Shown here: piece after piece, positions 1-8,359 of the stretch
How positions within the stretch are numbered: position 1 is the first letter of the stretch
Layout of the letters: the number at the start of each line of letters is the position of its first letter
Origin: Acanthaster planci
Lineage: Eukaryota; Echinodermata; Asteroidea; Valvatida; Acanthasteridae
DNA length: 31,624 nt
Assembly (NCBI RefSeq): GCF_001949145.1
Contig: NW_019091372.1
Location: 677,305 to 708,928 of the forward strand
Direction of reading: 5' to 3'
The notes under the pieces: generated by a model
What the model was told of the DNA's origin: nothing
What the model saw: the letters and a program-made list of their open reading frames with translations, nothing else
Database searches by the model: none
Made by a program: the position numbers and the translations under genes

Positions 1-325
1 ATGCCGATCATTTTTCACCAACAATAGGTATCTCGACCCAAAAAACAGATTACCGCCTCACTGGATCTGGGCGGCTGGGGCAGACCCGGAAGACATGAAC
101 TGATGTACCTCAGAAGTTAGTCGGTGCAGTCTTCCAATTAATTAAAAGTAAAAGAGTTGATCATTTTGGTCGAACAGGACGACACGAGCGTGTTTTAACA
201 TTCTAAGCCCGTATTTGTAGATACATATGTCGATGTGCACAGATTATTCAATTAACATCCAAAATAAAATGGTGCCAGCAAGTCGGGAGCTCCCGGGGGT
301 ATACATTTGTATTTAAATATAACTT
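1..325. other. Left-edge spacer, no gene recognised
   Basis: I see no tRNA, no convincing exon and no clear repeat copy here. It lies before the first degenerate tRNA-Gly copy and may belong to the same duplicated spacer family, but no alignable block was found by eye. Confidence 0.4.
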
Positions 326-400
326 GCATCGGCCGCGCCGGGAATCGAACACGGGCCTCACGAGTGGCGGGCGTGAATTCTACCACTGAACTACCGATGC
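326..400 (-). pseudogene. tRNA-Gly (GCC) pseudogene
   Basis: The minus strand reads like the two intact Gly-GCC copies at 3128 and 3957: acceptor GCATCGG, D arm with TTCAGTGGTAGAATTC, and T-loop TTCGATT. It differs at several structural positions. Position 33 is C instead of U, the last anticodon-stem pair is broken, the T-stem has a mismatch, and about five extra bases lie between the T-stem and the 3' acceptor strand. I therefore call it a decayed copy. A divergent but transcribed gene is possible. Confidence 0.7.
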
Positions 401-684
401 CTATCAATGCTTGCCTCGTCATCTCTGGTTTCCTTTTTTTTTATTAAAACGAGTAAAACAAAACAACGTATTCGCCCTTTGTCTTTGTGCTGAAGAGAAA
501 AAAGTGATTTCGCCCAGATTCACTTACCTTCTCTTCTGAGATTTCATTATTTTTCATAATTTTTTATATTCATTAGGAAAAGTCGAGCTTTCTTTTTCAA
601 TAAAAGTAAAAGAAAGACTCTAAAATTTTCGTTAAATGCATCGACGCAGAGCTACAAACAAGATGAGGAAAAAGACAAAATGCT

Positions 685-720
685 GATTCTGCCTGGGTTC
701 GAACCCTGGACCTTTCCCCC
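685..720 (-). pseudogene. 3' fragment of a tRNA-Val gene
   Basis: Only the 3' acceptor strand, T-arm (B-box-like GGTTCGAACCC) and the start of the variable loop are recognisable. The anticodon arm, D-arm and 5' acceptor strand that the neighbouring Val copies have are missing. It is a truncated relic of the duplicated array. Confidence 0.65.
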
Positions 721-897
721 CATCTTACTCTTTATAATAGAAATTTTATTGTAATGAATTTTTCAAGACGAAAGGTCAAGTGTCCTTTCTTGTAAAGGAA
801 GGGAAGCCGCTAATATTTCGATTAAATGCAAATGAGAAAATGCTTAAAATTCTGTGACTATGTCGAGCCCTCAAAAATCAGTCTTGAAAAAATAATT

Positions 898-970
898 TGA
901 TTCCGCCCGGGTTCGAACCGGGGACCTTGCGCGTGTTAGGCGCACGTGATAACCACTACACTACGGAACC
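898..970 (-). tRNA. tRNA-Val (anticodon AAC)
   Basis: On the minus strand the acceptor strands GGTTCCG and CGGAATC pair with one G-T wobble. The A box reads TAGTGTAGTGG and the B box GGTTCGAACCC. The anticodon stem TGCGC/GCGCA encloses loop CTAACAC, which gives anticodon AAC (valine). A run of six T follows the 3' end within about 8 bases on the minus strand, as expected for a polymerase III terminator. No intron. It is one of three Val isoacceptors in this array. Confidence 0.93.
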
Positions 971-1312
971 AACATGCTTAATATTTTACCTGTTGAGTTT
1001 CTTTGAAATCAGCGGCCTGCAAGTTTTCTCAGTGCTCAGTGCAGAAAACTGTAAGCAAGAATTCTGCCACTGTTTATCTTTTTTCCTCCGTTTTTTCCTC
1101 TTTTTCTGGATAAGAGCGAGTTACACAAAACAACTTATAATTCGCCCTGTTTCTTTGTGCTGAAGGGAAAGATATTATGAAGAAAAGGTAGATTGTCCTT
1201 TCTAGAAGGAAAATGGAAGCCCTCAAGATTTCGATAAATTGTAAATAGGGCAAATATTTTAAATTCTGTAATTATGCATAGCCCTCAAAAATCAATCTTT
1301 GAAAAGTTAATT

Positions 1313-1380
1313 ACACACAGATTCAAACCGTCGACCTTTCGGGTGTGAGGCGAACGTGATAACCGCTAGACCACGCGTCC
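1313..1380 (-). pseudogene. Degenerate tRNA-Val-like copy
   Basis: The anticodon arm (loop CTCACAC, anticodon CAC) and the D-arm region resemble the Val-CAC copies. The anticodon stem has a C-C mismatch, the T-arm does not pair, and the 5' acceptor strand GGACGCG has no partner at the 3' end. The A-box segment reads GTGGTCTAGCGG, which is more like Asp or Glu tRNAs, so a mosaic origin is possible. Judged non-functional. Confidence 0.6.
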
Positions 1381-1561
1381 GTCGATGTAGACCGACATAA
1401 TATTTCAGTACAATTTCTATTATAATGAATTTTTTTACGAAGAAAGGTCAAGTGTCCTTTCCTATGAAGGAAGCCCATACGATTTCGATAAATTGGAAAT
1501 GAGGAAAATTTTTCAAATTTTGTGATTATGTATAACCCTCACAAATCAATCTTTAAAAATT

Positions 1562-1634
1562 TGATTCCGCCCGGGTTCGAACCGGGGACCTTTCGCGTGT
1601 GAAGCGAATGTGATAACCGCTACACTACAGAATC
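1562..1634 (-). tRNA. tRNA-Val (anticodon CAC)
   Basis: The acceptor GATTCTG/CGGAATC pairs with one G-T wobble. The anticodon stem TTCGC/GCGAA encloses loop TTCACAC, giving anticodon CAC. The T-arm is CCCGG/CCGGG with loop TTCGAAC, and the A and B boxes are intact. Five T follow the 3' end on the minus strand. It belongs to the same family as the copy at 1835, with several substitutions in stems that keep pairing. Confidence 0.92.
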
Positions 1635-1834
1635 CGCAGATGTCTGTGGAATCTGCATAATGTTTATTCATAATAGAATTTCTATTAATTGACTTGGTTT
1701 TATGAAGAAAATGTACTCCTTTGCTGTAAAACCAAAAAAAAAAAGACCCTAAGATTTTGATTAAACGCAAATGGGGAAAATATTTAAAATTCTGTGATTA
1801 TATAGAGTCCTCTAAAATCAGTCTTTAAAAAACA

Positions 1835-1907
1835 TGATTCTGCCCGGGTTTGAACCGGGGACCTTGCGCGTGTGAGGCGCACGTGATAACCACTACACTA
1901 CAGAATC
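1835..1907 (-). tRNA. tRNA-Val (anticodon CAC), second copy
   Basis: The acceptor GATTCTG/CAGAATC is fully paired. The anticodon stem TGCGC/GCGCA encloses loop CTCACAC (anticodon CAC). The T-loop reads TTCAAAC. A run of six T lies just past the 3' end on the minus strand. The anticodon stem is that of the Val-AAC gene at 898 (TGCGC) and not that of the other Val-CAC gene (TTCGC). One base of the anticodon separates it from the AAC copy, which suggests anticodon switching between array members. Confidence 0.92.
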
Positions 1908-2348
1908 AACCTACCTGCTGTTTCATCTTTTGTGTTTTTATGAAATCAGCGGCCTGCAAGTTTTCTCAATGCTGAGTATAGAAAACAGTAATTTCGAAAA
2001 AAGTTGAGGACGGATACCGGATCCAGAACCAAGTTTTCAGAGAAACTTGTATTAATTTGGGTGTTGGGCAAAATATTGAGAATGTTTTCATGTGTACTAT
2101 TTCATTGAATTTTGAGTAAAACAAAACAACATATTCTCCCTTTTTCTTTGTGCTGAAGAGAAATACGTGATTTTGCCCACATTCACTTTCTTTGTCTTCC
2201 GGGATTGCGCTAATATAAACATTTTTTTTTTTTTTAGGAATAGGCCGAGCTGTCTTTCCCAGTAAAAGTAAAAGGAAGACCCTTAAAAATTTCGTTAAAT
2301 GCATTTATGCGAAACCAAAAACCCAGATGAATGAAAAGACAAAAAGAC

Positions 2349-2421
2349 TGACTCCGCCCGGGTTCGAACCGAGGACTTTTCGCGTGTAAGGCGAACGTGA
2401 TAACCACTACACTACGGAATC
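2349..2421 (-). tRNA. tRNA-Val (anticodon TAC)
   Basis: The acceptor GATTCCG/CGGAGTC pairs with one T-G wobble. The anticodon stem TTCGC/GCGAA encloses loop CTTACAC, giving anticodon TAC, the third valine isoacceptor in this array. The T-stem CTCGG/CCGGG holds through one T-G pair. Five T follow the 3' end on the minus strand. The body is close to the CAC copy at 1562, so this may be another anticodon change within the array. Confidence 0.87.
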
Positions 2422-2747
2422 CGTTGATGTACATCTGCATCCTCTTTATAATAGAACTTTTATGATAATGAATTTTTTTTTATGAAGAAAGGTTAAGTGT
2501 AATTTCTTGTAAATGCAATAAGTCTTGTGCGAATTAAGTTTGACCAAAATTTGGCACACTGAGTTCTTTAAATTCACGTGAGCATAACAACTTGAATTCT
2601 CCATACCAAAACCACTGTTGCTATACGTTGTGATTCGGGGCAAGCTTTTGCTTAGTTACATAAGCATGATAAGAGAAAGATTGAGGAAAATGTTTAAAAT
2701 CTGTGATGGTATATAGCTCTCAAAACAAAAACCAATCTTGAAAAATT

Positions 2748-2823
2748 TGATTTCGCCCGGGTTCGAACCGGGAACCGTGCGCATGTTGGGCGCACGTGAT
2801 AACAGCTACAGTACTGGTTGAAC
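2748..2823 (-). pseudogene. tRNA-Val (AAC-type) pseudogene
   Basis: The anticodon stem TGCGC/GCGCA and the T-arm match the Val copies. The loop is CCAACAT, so U33 is lost, and the 5' side is disrupted by extra bases between the acceptor strand and the A box. The 5' acceptor strand GGTTCAA does not pair well with the 3' strand. Likely inactive. Confidence 0.7.
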
Positions 2824-3127
2824 CTACTTGCTGTTTCACCTATTGTGGTTTTTATGAAATCAGCGGCCTGCAAGTTTTCTCAGTGCTGAGTCTAAAAAAT
2901 TGTAATTTCGAAAAAAGTTGAAGACGGATCAAGAACCAAATTTTCAAAGATATGTCTTTAAATTCAGGGGAAGGGAAAAATGTTGGGAATTTTTCATGCA
3001 GTATTTGTTTGCCTTTCCGAGAGGAATGGCTACATATCAAGGGCTTTTGGAGGGATGGTAAACTGATATAGACCTCAAAACATCGTTTTTGTTTACTTCC
3101 ATTATTTTGAACAGGAAGAAAATAATT

Positions 3128-3198
3128 TGCATCGGCCGGGAATCGAACCCGGGCCTCCCGCGTGGCAGGCGAGAATTCTACCACTGAACCACCGATGC
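3128..3198 (-). tRNA. tRNA-Gly (anticodon GCC)
   Basis: The minus strand matches the usual animal tRNA-Gly-GCC layout. The acceptor GCATCGG/CCGATGC is perfectly paired. The D-arm reads TTCAGTGGTAGAATTC, the anticodon stem CTCGC/GCGGG encloses loop CTGCCAC (anticodon GCC), and the T-loop is TTCGATT. TTTT follows a few bases past the 3' end on the minus strand. Identical over its whole length to the copy at 3957. Confidence 0.95.
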
Positions 3199-3433
3199 CT
3201 GTTTGTTTCTTATCTACGTTGTTTTCCTTTTTTTATTAGAACAAGTAAAAACAAAACAACATAATCACCCTTTGTCTTTGTGCTGAAGAGAAAAAAGTTC
3301 AGCCCAGATTTACTTTCTTTCCTGTCTGGGATTTGATTTTAATTTTTTTATTAAGTAAAATTGAAAGAAAGCCTCTAACATTTCTGCTTCATGCAGTACT
3401 CCTCATCAGATGACAGAAAACAAACAAAAACTT

Positions 3434-3498
3434 TGATTCCGCCCAGATTCGAACATTCGCGTGTGAGGCGAACATGATAACGGCTACACTACGGAATC
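3434..3498 (-). pseudogene. tRNA-Val (CAC-type) pseudogene with deletion
   Basis: The acceptor strands GATTCCG/CGGAATC and the anticodon arm (TTCGC, loop CTCACAC, GCGAA) are intact. About nine bases covering the variable loop and the 5' strand of the T-stem are missing, and the T-loop region is altered. A short T-arm-less tRNA is conceivable but unlikely for a nuclear gene. Confidence 0.72.
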
Positions 3499-3956
3499 TG
3501 TCGATATAAGTTATAAGCGTCGTTTTTATAGTAGAATTTTTATTATCGTGGATTCGCTTTTAATAAAAGAGCAGGCGGAACGTCCTTTCCTGTAAAGGAA
3601 AAAAGAAGGACCCTAAAATTTTGATTTAATACAATACGAAAATTGATTTCAATTTTGTGATTTTATTCAGCCCTTAAAATTTGATCTTAAAAAATACGAA
3701 AATGCTGAGGACGGATCCAGAACCAATTTTAGAGGGAAACCTGTTTCAATGTGGGGGCAGGGCAAAATGTTGGGATTTTTTAAAGTAGTATTTCATTGCC
3801 TTTTCTGGGGGAATGGCTACATTTCGGGGGCTTTTTGCACACTTTGGAAAGGAGGGCAAATGAATATAGAACAAAAAAACATCGCCTTTCTCTCATTTAA
3901 TTAAAATAGATTTGGCTTTTTAGACTTATGAGATTTTTAAAAGGAAGAAAACAATT

Positions 3957-4027
3957 TGCATCGGCCGGGAATCGAACCCGGGCCTCCCGCGTGGCAGGCG
4001 AGAATTCTACCACTGAACCACCGATGC
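3957..4027 (-). tRNA. tRNA-Gly (anticodon GCC), second copy
   Basis: Same sequence as the Gly-GCC gene at 3128, with complete pairing of all stems and intact A and B boxes. TTTT follows the 3' end on the minus strand. Several bases of 3' flank are also shared with the other copy (GCAAATT then TTTTCTTCC), showing that tRNA and flank were duplicated together. Confidence 0.95.
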
Positions 4028-4529
4028 TCCTTGAAAAGTGAGGGAAAGTGGACTGTCATATGCATGTATGACTTTTTGATAGCAGCTGTAAAAATGTTGA
4101 CTCAGCATATCGGCCACGGATAAGCAAGTACATGTACATCGTACAGTACATCGAGCTGTCGGCACCGAAGCCTTGTATAGCGTATTATTATAAGACAGTC
4201 GATAACGGGTATCACATTATAACCCCGTCCGGCGGAAACATAATTGAAGCCTACAGACAAAAGAAAATTAACCCCTTTCAGACTTTTTTTCATAACGCAC
4301 TCGATCATACCCCTGGATTGCATTTAAACAAAGTTAAAATGCAAATAGGCCTATGTGTAAGCCTTCTTGTCTGTTGTCAGTGCGTTCATCATAGATAATT
4401 GTCAATGCTGCTAAACTTTTTCGGTGATGCTAACTACTGTGGTTATTGTCTGGAGTGTTTTAGAATATCATACGTCCATTTCTTTCGTCAAAGTTTCTGC
4501 TTGAGTACCAAAAGTTCTGAATTCCGTAG
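4028..4529. other. Presumed intron of the F-BAR/SH3 gene, no exon recognised
   Basis: The stretch between the last tRNA and the first recognised F-BAR exon shows no F-BAR-like peptide in any frame. Short open frames exist on both strands around 4102-4398, but they lack similarity to anything I know and have no supporting splice sites. Confidence 0.5.
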
Positions 4530-7500
4530 GCTTATTACAACGCAAGCTTTGCGGCTTACAAAGCCCGGCGCTTCGCTGACGAGGAGGCCTCCAATCCGAC
4601 CGTCAGCCCTGAAGCAAGCTGGAAACTCCGGGAGAAGGCAGACAGGTTGGCACTGGAAAGAGAACGACTGAAGCAGGTGTATCTCCGGAGGGTGATGGTC
4701 TGCAATGTAACAGCCAAAGAAAGATACGTAGAGGTACGCACGCGAGGTTTGTGTTTGTCACTCATCTCGAACAAGACATAATTCGTCCTCATGCAAAAAC
4801 CACCTTCCAAATGCGTCTTTTTTGCTTTACAGGGTTTACAGAGTATATTTATACACTCGCTCATATATCAAGTCGAATCCAACCCATGGATCACTTTGTT
4901 CCGATTGCTTCTCACTGACACTGAACATGAACCTAAACCGTATCACTTTGATATTTATAGAGTATGACGTCAGTATTTAACCGATGGCAAGGATTCGAGA
5001 GAGAGCGACTGGAGTTCATCCAATCGCAGCTGCAGCTCTTTGCCAGGGACCTCAACACTCACTCCAGGACTGGGTAGGTCAATGAATTAAATTGTATGAC
5101 GGAAAACTGTAGGTTCTCGATAATGTGTGCTCATCTGTTGCTGTTTGTTTTGGAGAGGGGTGCCGAATGAGATAACTAATAGAGTTATATATAAAAACAA
5201 ACTTTCAAAGAGACGGACGTTGTGTTTGTCGATAGACAAACACGAGCTGTTTCGGGATCCTTTTTGGGTTTGATAAAAATGGAAGATGGAAGGGGCGGGA
5301 ATCCAACAGCTGTCGATAAGTCCGCAGTTCAAATTTCTATGGGACCGCTACCCTCCTTGCTACAGGGTAGCGTGACAATACATACAAGGCTTCCCCACCG
5401 CCACTTGTTTGACCTTTTGCCAACACTGCGCATTGTGCGCAATTATTGCGCGTCCACGCACACAATAGTCAATGGGTTCGCTTGATTAGCTTACAAGGGT
5501 AAGTCAAACTTACACGAGAGCGTTCGTTTAGCCATCACGTGATCTTTGTGCCTGATCTGGTGTCAGCCACCCCTACCCCAGCTGGCGAGCGGGTCTCTGG
5601 AGGCTGCCCGAGTGTAATGATGTCACGGATGGACTGTTCGAGCATGGACGTACATGGTGGAATGTGGCGGGGACTTGACCTTTTTACCAGAATGCCTTGG
5701 AGAATACACTGCCGCGTTCCCTTGAGTGTAACACGGTTCTTCTCTACCACAAAAATTATTGTCTGCTGTTGTCAAGCGTTCAACAGTGCACTGCACCTGT
5801 CGTATGTCTGTTTTCCGCCTTTCATTTGGTCCCACGAAGCTACAAAGAGACCAAGAACGACACCCTGAAGTAAGTTTCCAAACTGGGAAACGCAGCGTAA
5901 ATTCCTTTTTCGTTTAAACTATCTGCATCTTTTCAAGGATAAGCCAAGTGTACCAGCGTATCCTCAGTCAGGTGCGACGGGCAGAGCCAGCTGCAGACGT
6001 GGAGGAATGGGGGCGCAAATACGGCACAGGAAGCAAAGCTAGCTGGCCCAAATACGAGGTCAGTTTGCAGGGCAACAGTCAGTCCAATGAACGATTTCAA
6101 ATTCTGGGGTTTTAAGACGAGGACACGTACATTGATATCTATGTTTCCATTTCTATAAGTGTGAATGCCCAGGAAAATATTTGAATATGGCATTTGAGGT
6201 TTAAGAGGAGCGTATTTTCCAACAAAATACCATTTTTATATTAAAACCAGTGGAAGGAGGGGGTCATGCACAGTCACTTAACAAAAAAAAAAAGAATACA
6301 AGGTCAAGTTTCCAGAAGAGCTGACGACCAAAACCCTCTTTCCTTTCCAGGAAATGGATCCCAGAGCCTATCAGGCGGATGTGGAGCACTACCCCCATCG
6401 TCATCACACTCGTCAGCAAGGCGCTGCGTTCGCTGTGACAGACGAAATGACCGACGAGTAAGAAACCTACTCGAGGAATGAACAGTGATTTGAAGGGGGC
6501 ACAATTGTAGAGTTAGAATAGTTGGCTGTTAAATTCAGAATAGTTAAGGCATTATCCTTTGATATGTCAATGTGTTTTAACAGGTTTACAACGGATGACT
6601 TTGATTCTGAAGTGGATGCTTTCCGTCACCACGCCCATCGAGAGGGCCACACTCATCGATATTTCAACAGGCCCTACCGCTCCCATCAACACGAGGTTCA
6701 GCACTTTTCAGGGCAGAGGCACCCCCCAGACCAGTGGGACCAGCCGGGTCATCAGCATCGACCTCCAGAGCTCCGCTACTCACAGAACGAGGATCTCAGT
6801 GAGAGGTGGTTGAGCGAGCGCTGGCAGGGGCTTGGAGGGAGAGATGGTGGCAGCAGGTGGGATGAGACGGCGAAGGCAAGACACAGGGGACATCACACGC
6901 ATCACTATGACAAGAATCATGACAAAGTACTGAGCCAGTGGACTTCACATGACCACCACAATGACCGAAGAGATCATTATCAGAAGGGTCAGAGGCCAAT
7001 TGATAGGTTTCGTGAGCACATGGATCATCAAGCAGACCCTAGCTATCAGCATCACCACACAGAGGAGAGGTCTAAGCAACATGATCTTGATAGGCCATCT
7101 GGTCATCACCATGAACGAGGCCCATCAATCAGCATTTACGATACAATTGGCACGTCCGAGAGTCAGGAGGCTTACATCCAAGACAACCACCCATCATCGA
7201 CAGTGAAAGAGTGGGCTGGTGGTTACCATGAAAACTGGAGTGAGGAAAGTTCAGTTGCTGGGCAAGAAACATCTTCGCCAGAAGGTAACTTAAAATCATT
7301 CCCCCAAAAGGACAATCATTTGGGAACAGATTCATTTTTTAATTTTATCAACTCCGTGTGATACCGATCTACACCATCAGGAAAATGCACTCATTTGCTA
7401 GGCTCCCCTCGAACTATGATACATGTATTTGTAAAATGAAGCCGAGAGGAGTGGCGGTTAAGTGTCTTGATCTGGGGCAAGTTGCCTTGGAACTCCATAA

Positions 7501-8359
7501 GAGGTCACCTCGCAACCATAAAAAGCAATACACTTTGCAATACATTCTTCCACAGATGCTTATTTCGAAAAGCACAAGCTGGGTCAATCACAGGCGAGCC
7601 ATCCAGGATTGGCATCTTCCCATACAGAAACTCAGATTCCAGGGCCCAAACCAGACCAGATACACACTCAGACAGCTCAACAGATGCCCAGGCAAGTCAC
7701 AGCACAACAGACCTCTACCCACCAGCAAGAACTACATTCACCGACAGCCACCCACACCCCACAGCAAGCTCCAGAGCAGGCCCCGACAGAGACCACAGCC
7801 CGGACCTATATCGAGAGGTGGAATGGAGAAGCTGAGAGGGCAGCTGCGTTGGAACAAGCCAGACAGGCGTTGCAGCCGAAGGAGGGAGAGCGATTGGTGA
7901 GGGTGCTCTATGACTTCAAGCCTGCGACCAGGGACGAGATGGCGCTGAAACAAAGTGAGCACTGTTAATGTTGAACTTAAAACTTCTTCACTTCTTGTTC
8001 TGAAAATTAATAGTCTGAAAGGAGACTGTACCGACCCTCAATTCTTCAAGCACAAGCCAGGTTGAGCTCCATTTTTAGTGTGCTCTTTCAACATCTTTCA
8101 TGAGAAGCAATTTTGCTCTTAGCAGAAAATGTGACTGAGCAAGCAAGCAGTGTAGCATTTGATACCCTGTTAAGGCGCGCATTGCTGTCTGAAGCGCACG
8201 TAACAGGTACATTCAGAAACGTTGTTTATTCACTCCATGCCATTTTGTCGCACACCAGGTGAGTATCTGGTACAGATCGGCAACCACCTGAGCAACGGCT
8301 GGGCCTACGGTAGAAAGGCAGGTGCCAGGGGTCACTTCCCTGCCAGCTACGTCCAGTGA
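4530..8359 (+). CDS. Syndapin/PACSIN-like F-BAR and SH3 protein, 3' seven exons (5' partial)
   Basis: Exons 4530-4733, 4961-5073, 5938-6058, 6351-6457, 6584-7284, 7556-7954 and 8259-8359 (stop TGA) join in frame to 581 residues. The first three encode the distal F-BAR helices. The segment RYVESMTSVFNRWQGFERER lines up with the PACSIN helix around QYMENMEQVF, and WGRKYGTGSKASWPKYE matches the PACSIN end-of-domain signature (W..HGPGM..NWPQFE). Then come a long histidine- and glutamine-rich linker and a C-terminal SH3 domain: VLYDF, GWAYGR, and GHFPASYV ending one residue before the stop. Syndapins bend membranes and link dynamin and N-WASP to endocytosis; that role is inferred from family. The linker (about 380 residues) is several times the usual length and shows no NPF (EHD-binding) motif. 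The proximal F-BAR half is absent, presumably upstream of the window. The gene faces FNBP4 tail to tail. Confidence 0.82.
5840..5869 (+). other. Candidate 30-nt cassette microexon of the F-BAR gene
   Basis: Between the exons at 4961 and 5938 there is an AG at 5838-5839 after a pyrimidine-rich tract, then 30 nt, then a consensus donor GTAAGT at 5870. The upstream exon ends with two bases of a codon. Inserting the 30 nt keeps the frame and adds ten residues, giving RTGYKETKNDTLKISQ across the junctions. Skipping it also keeps the frame and gives the spacing seen in vertebrate PACSINs, so it would be an optional insertion near the tip of the F-BAR. Prediction from sequence only. Confidence 0.42.
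6584..7284 (+). other. Histidine-rich linker exon
   Basis: This single 701-nt exon of the F-BAR/SH3 gene encodes about 233 residues, of which roughly 30 are His, often as HH or HHH, with many Asp, Arg, Gln, Ser and Tyr and few hydrophobic residues. It should be disordered and could bind divalent metal. Acceptor CAG at 6581-6583 and donor GTAACT at 7285 keep phase with both neighbours. No counterpart is known to me in vertebrate PACSIN linkers. Confidence 0.75.
8259..8359 (+). other. Terminal SH3 exon
   Basis: The second half of the SH3 domain, from SEYLVQIGNHL through the tryptophan GWAYGR to HFPASYVQ, followed by TGA at 8357. The first half (VRVLYDFKPATRDEMALKQ) is in the exon ending at 7954, and the junction splits the AGT serine codon after its first base. 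The usual acidic RT-loop pattern is present, so binding of proline-rich partners is likely. Confidence 0.85.

Larger units (their letters stand above)
456..3850. repeat. Diverged tandem duplication carrying the tRNA array
   Basis: The spacers between the tRNAs repeat. A block with AACAAAACAAC followed by a stretch ending TGTGCTGAAGAG recurs near 459, 1126, 2112 and 3248. A block with AAATCAGCGGCCTGCAAG recurs near 1007, 1943 and 2857. A block with AAGAAAGGTCAAGTGTCC or close variants recurs near 770, 1441, 2485 and 3575. A block with GAGGACGGATCCAGAACC recurs near 2007 and 3708, with a diverged copy near 2920. Spacing is irregular (about 0.7-1.1 kb), so the array has suffered deletions. No CDS is supported here. 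Confidence 0.75.

Noticed and set aside
897-1163. Plus-strand 88-residue open frame
   Set aside because: It runs through the antisense of the Val-AAC tRNA (898-970) and duplicated spacer; similar MIPPGFEPG-like peptides arise from any reversed tRNA T-arm.
326-4027. CRISPR-like or prokaryotic repeat array
   Set aside because: The regularly recurring units are tRNA genes and diverged spacers in animal intron-bearing DNA.
4102-4398. Overlapping open frames on both strands just right of the tRNA array
   Set aside because: No similarity to F-BAR or anything recognised, and no splice sites that would join the downstream exon in phase.
6522-6583. Extending the histidine-rich exon leftwards to an ATG at 6522
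   Set aside because: A CAG acceptor at 6581-6583 restores phase with exon 6351-6457, so the bases before it are intron.
7285-7361. Reading on past 7284 to a stop at 7359 as a truncated protein end
   Set aside because: A GTAACT donor at 7285 and an in-phase exon leading to the SH3 domain explain it better. Intron retention giving an SH3-less isoform remains possible but unsupported.
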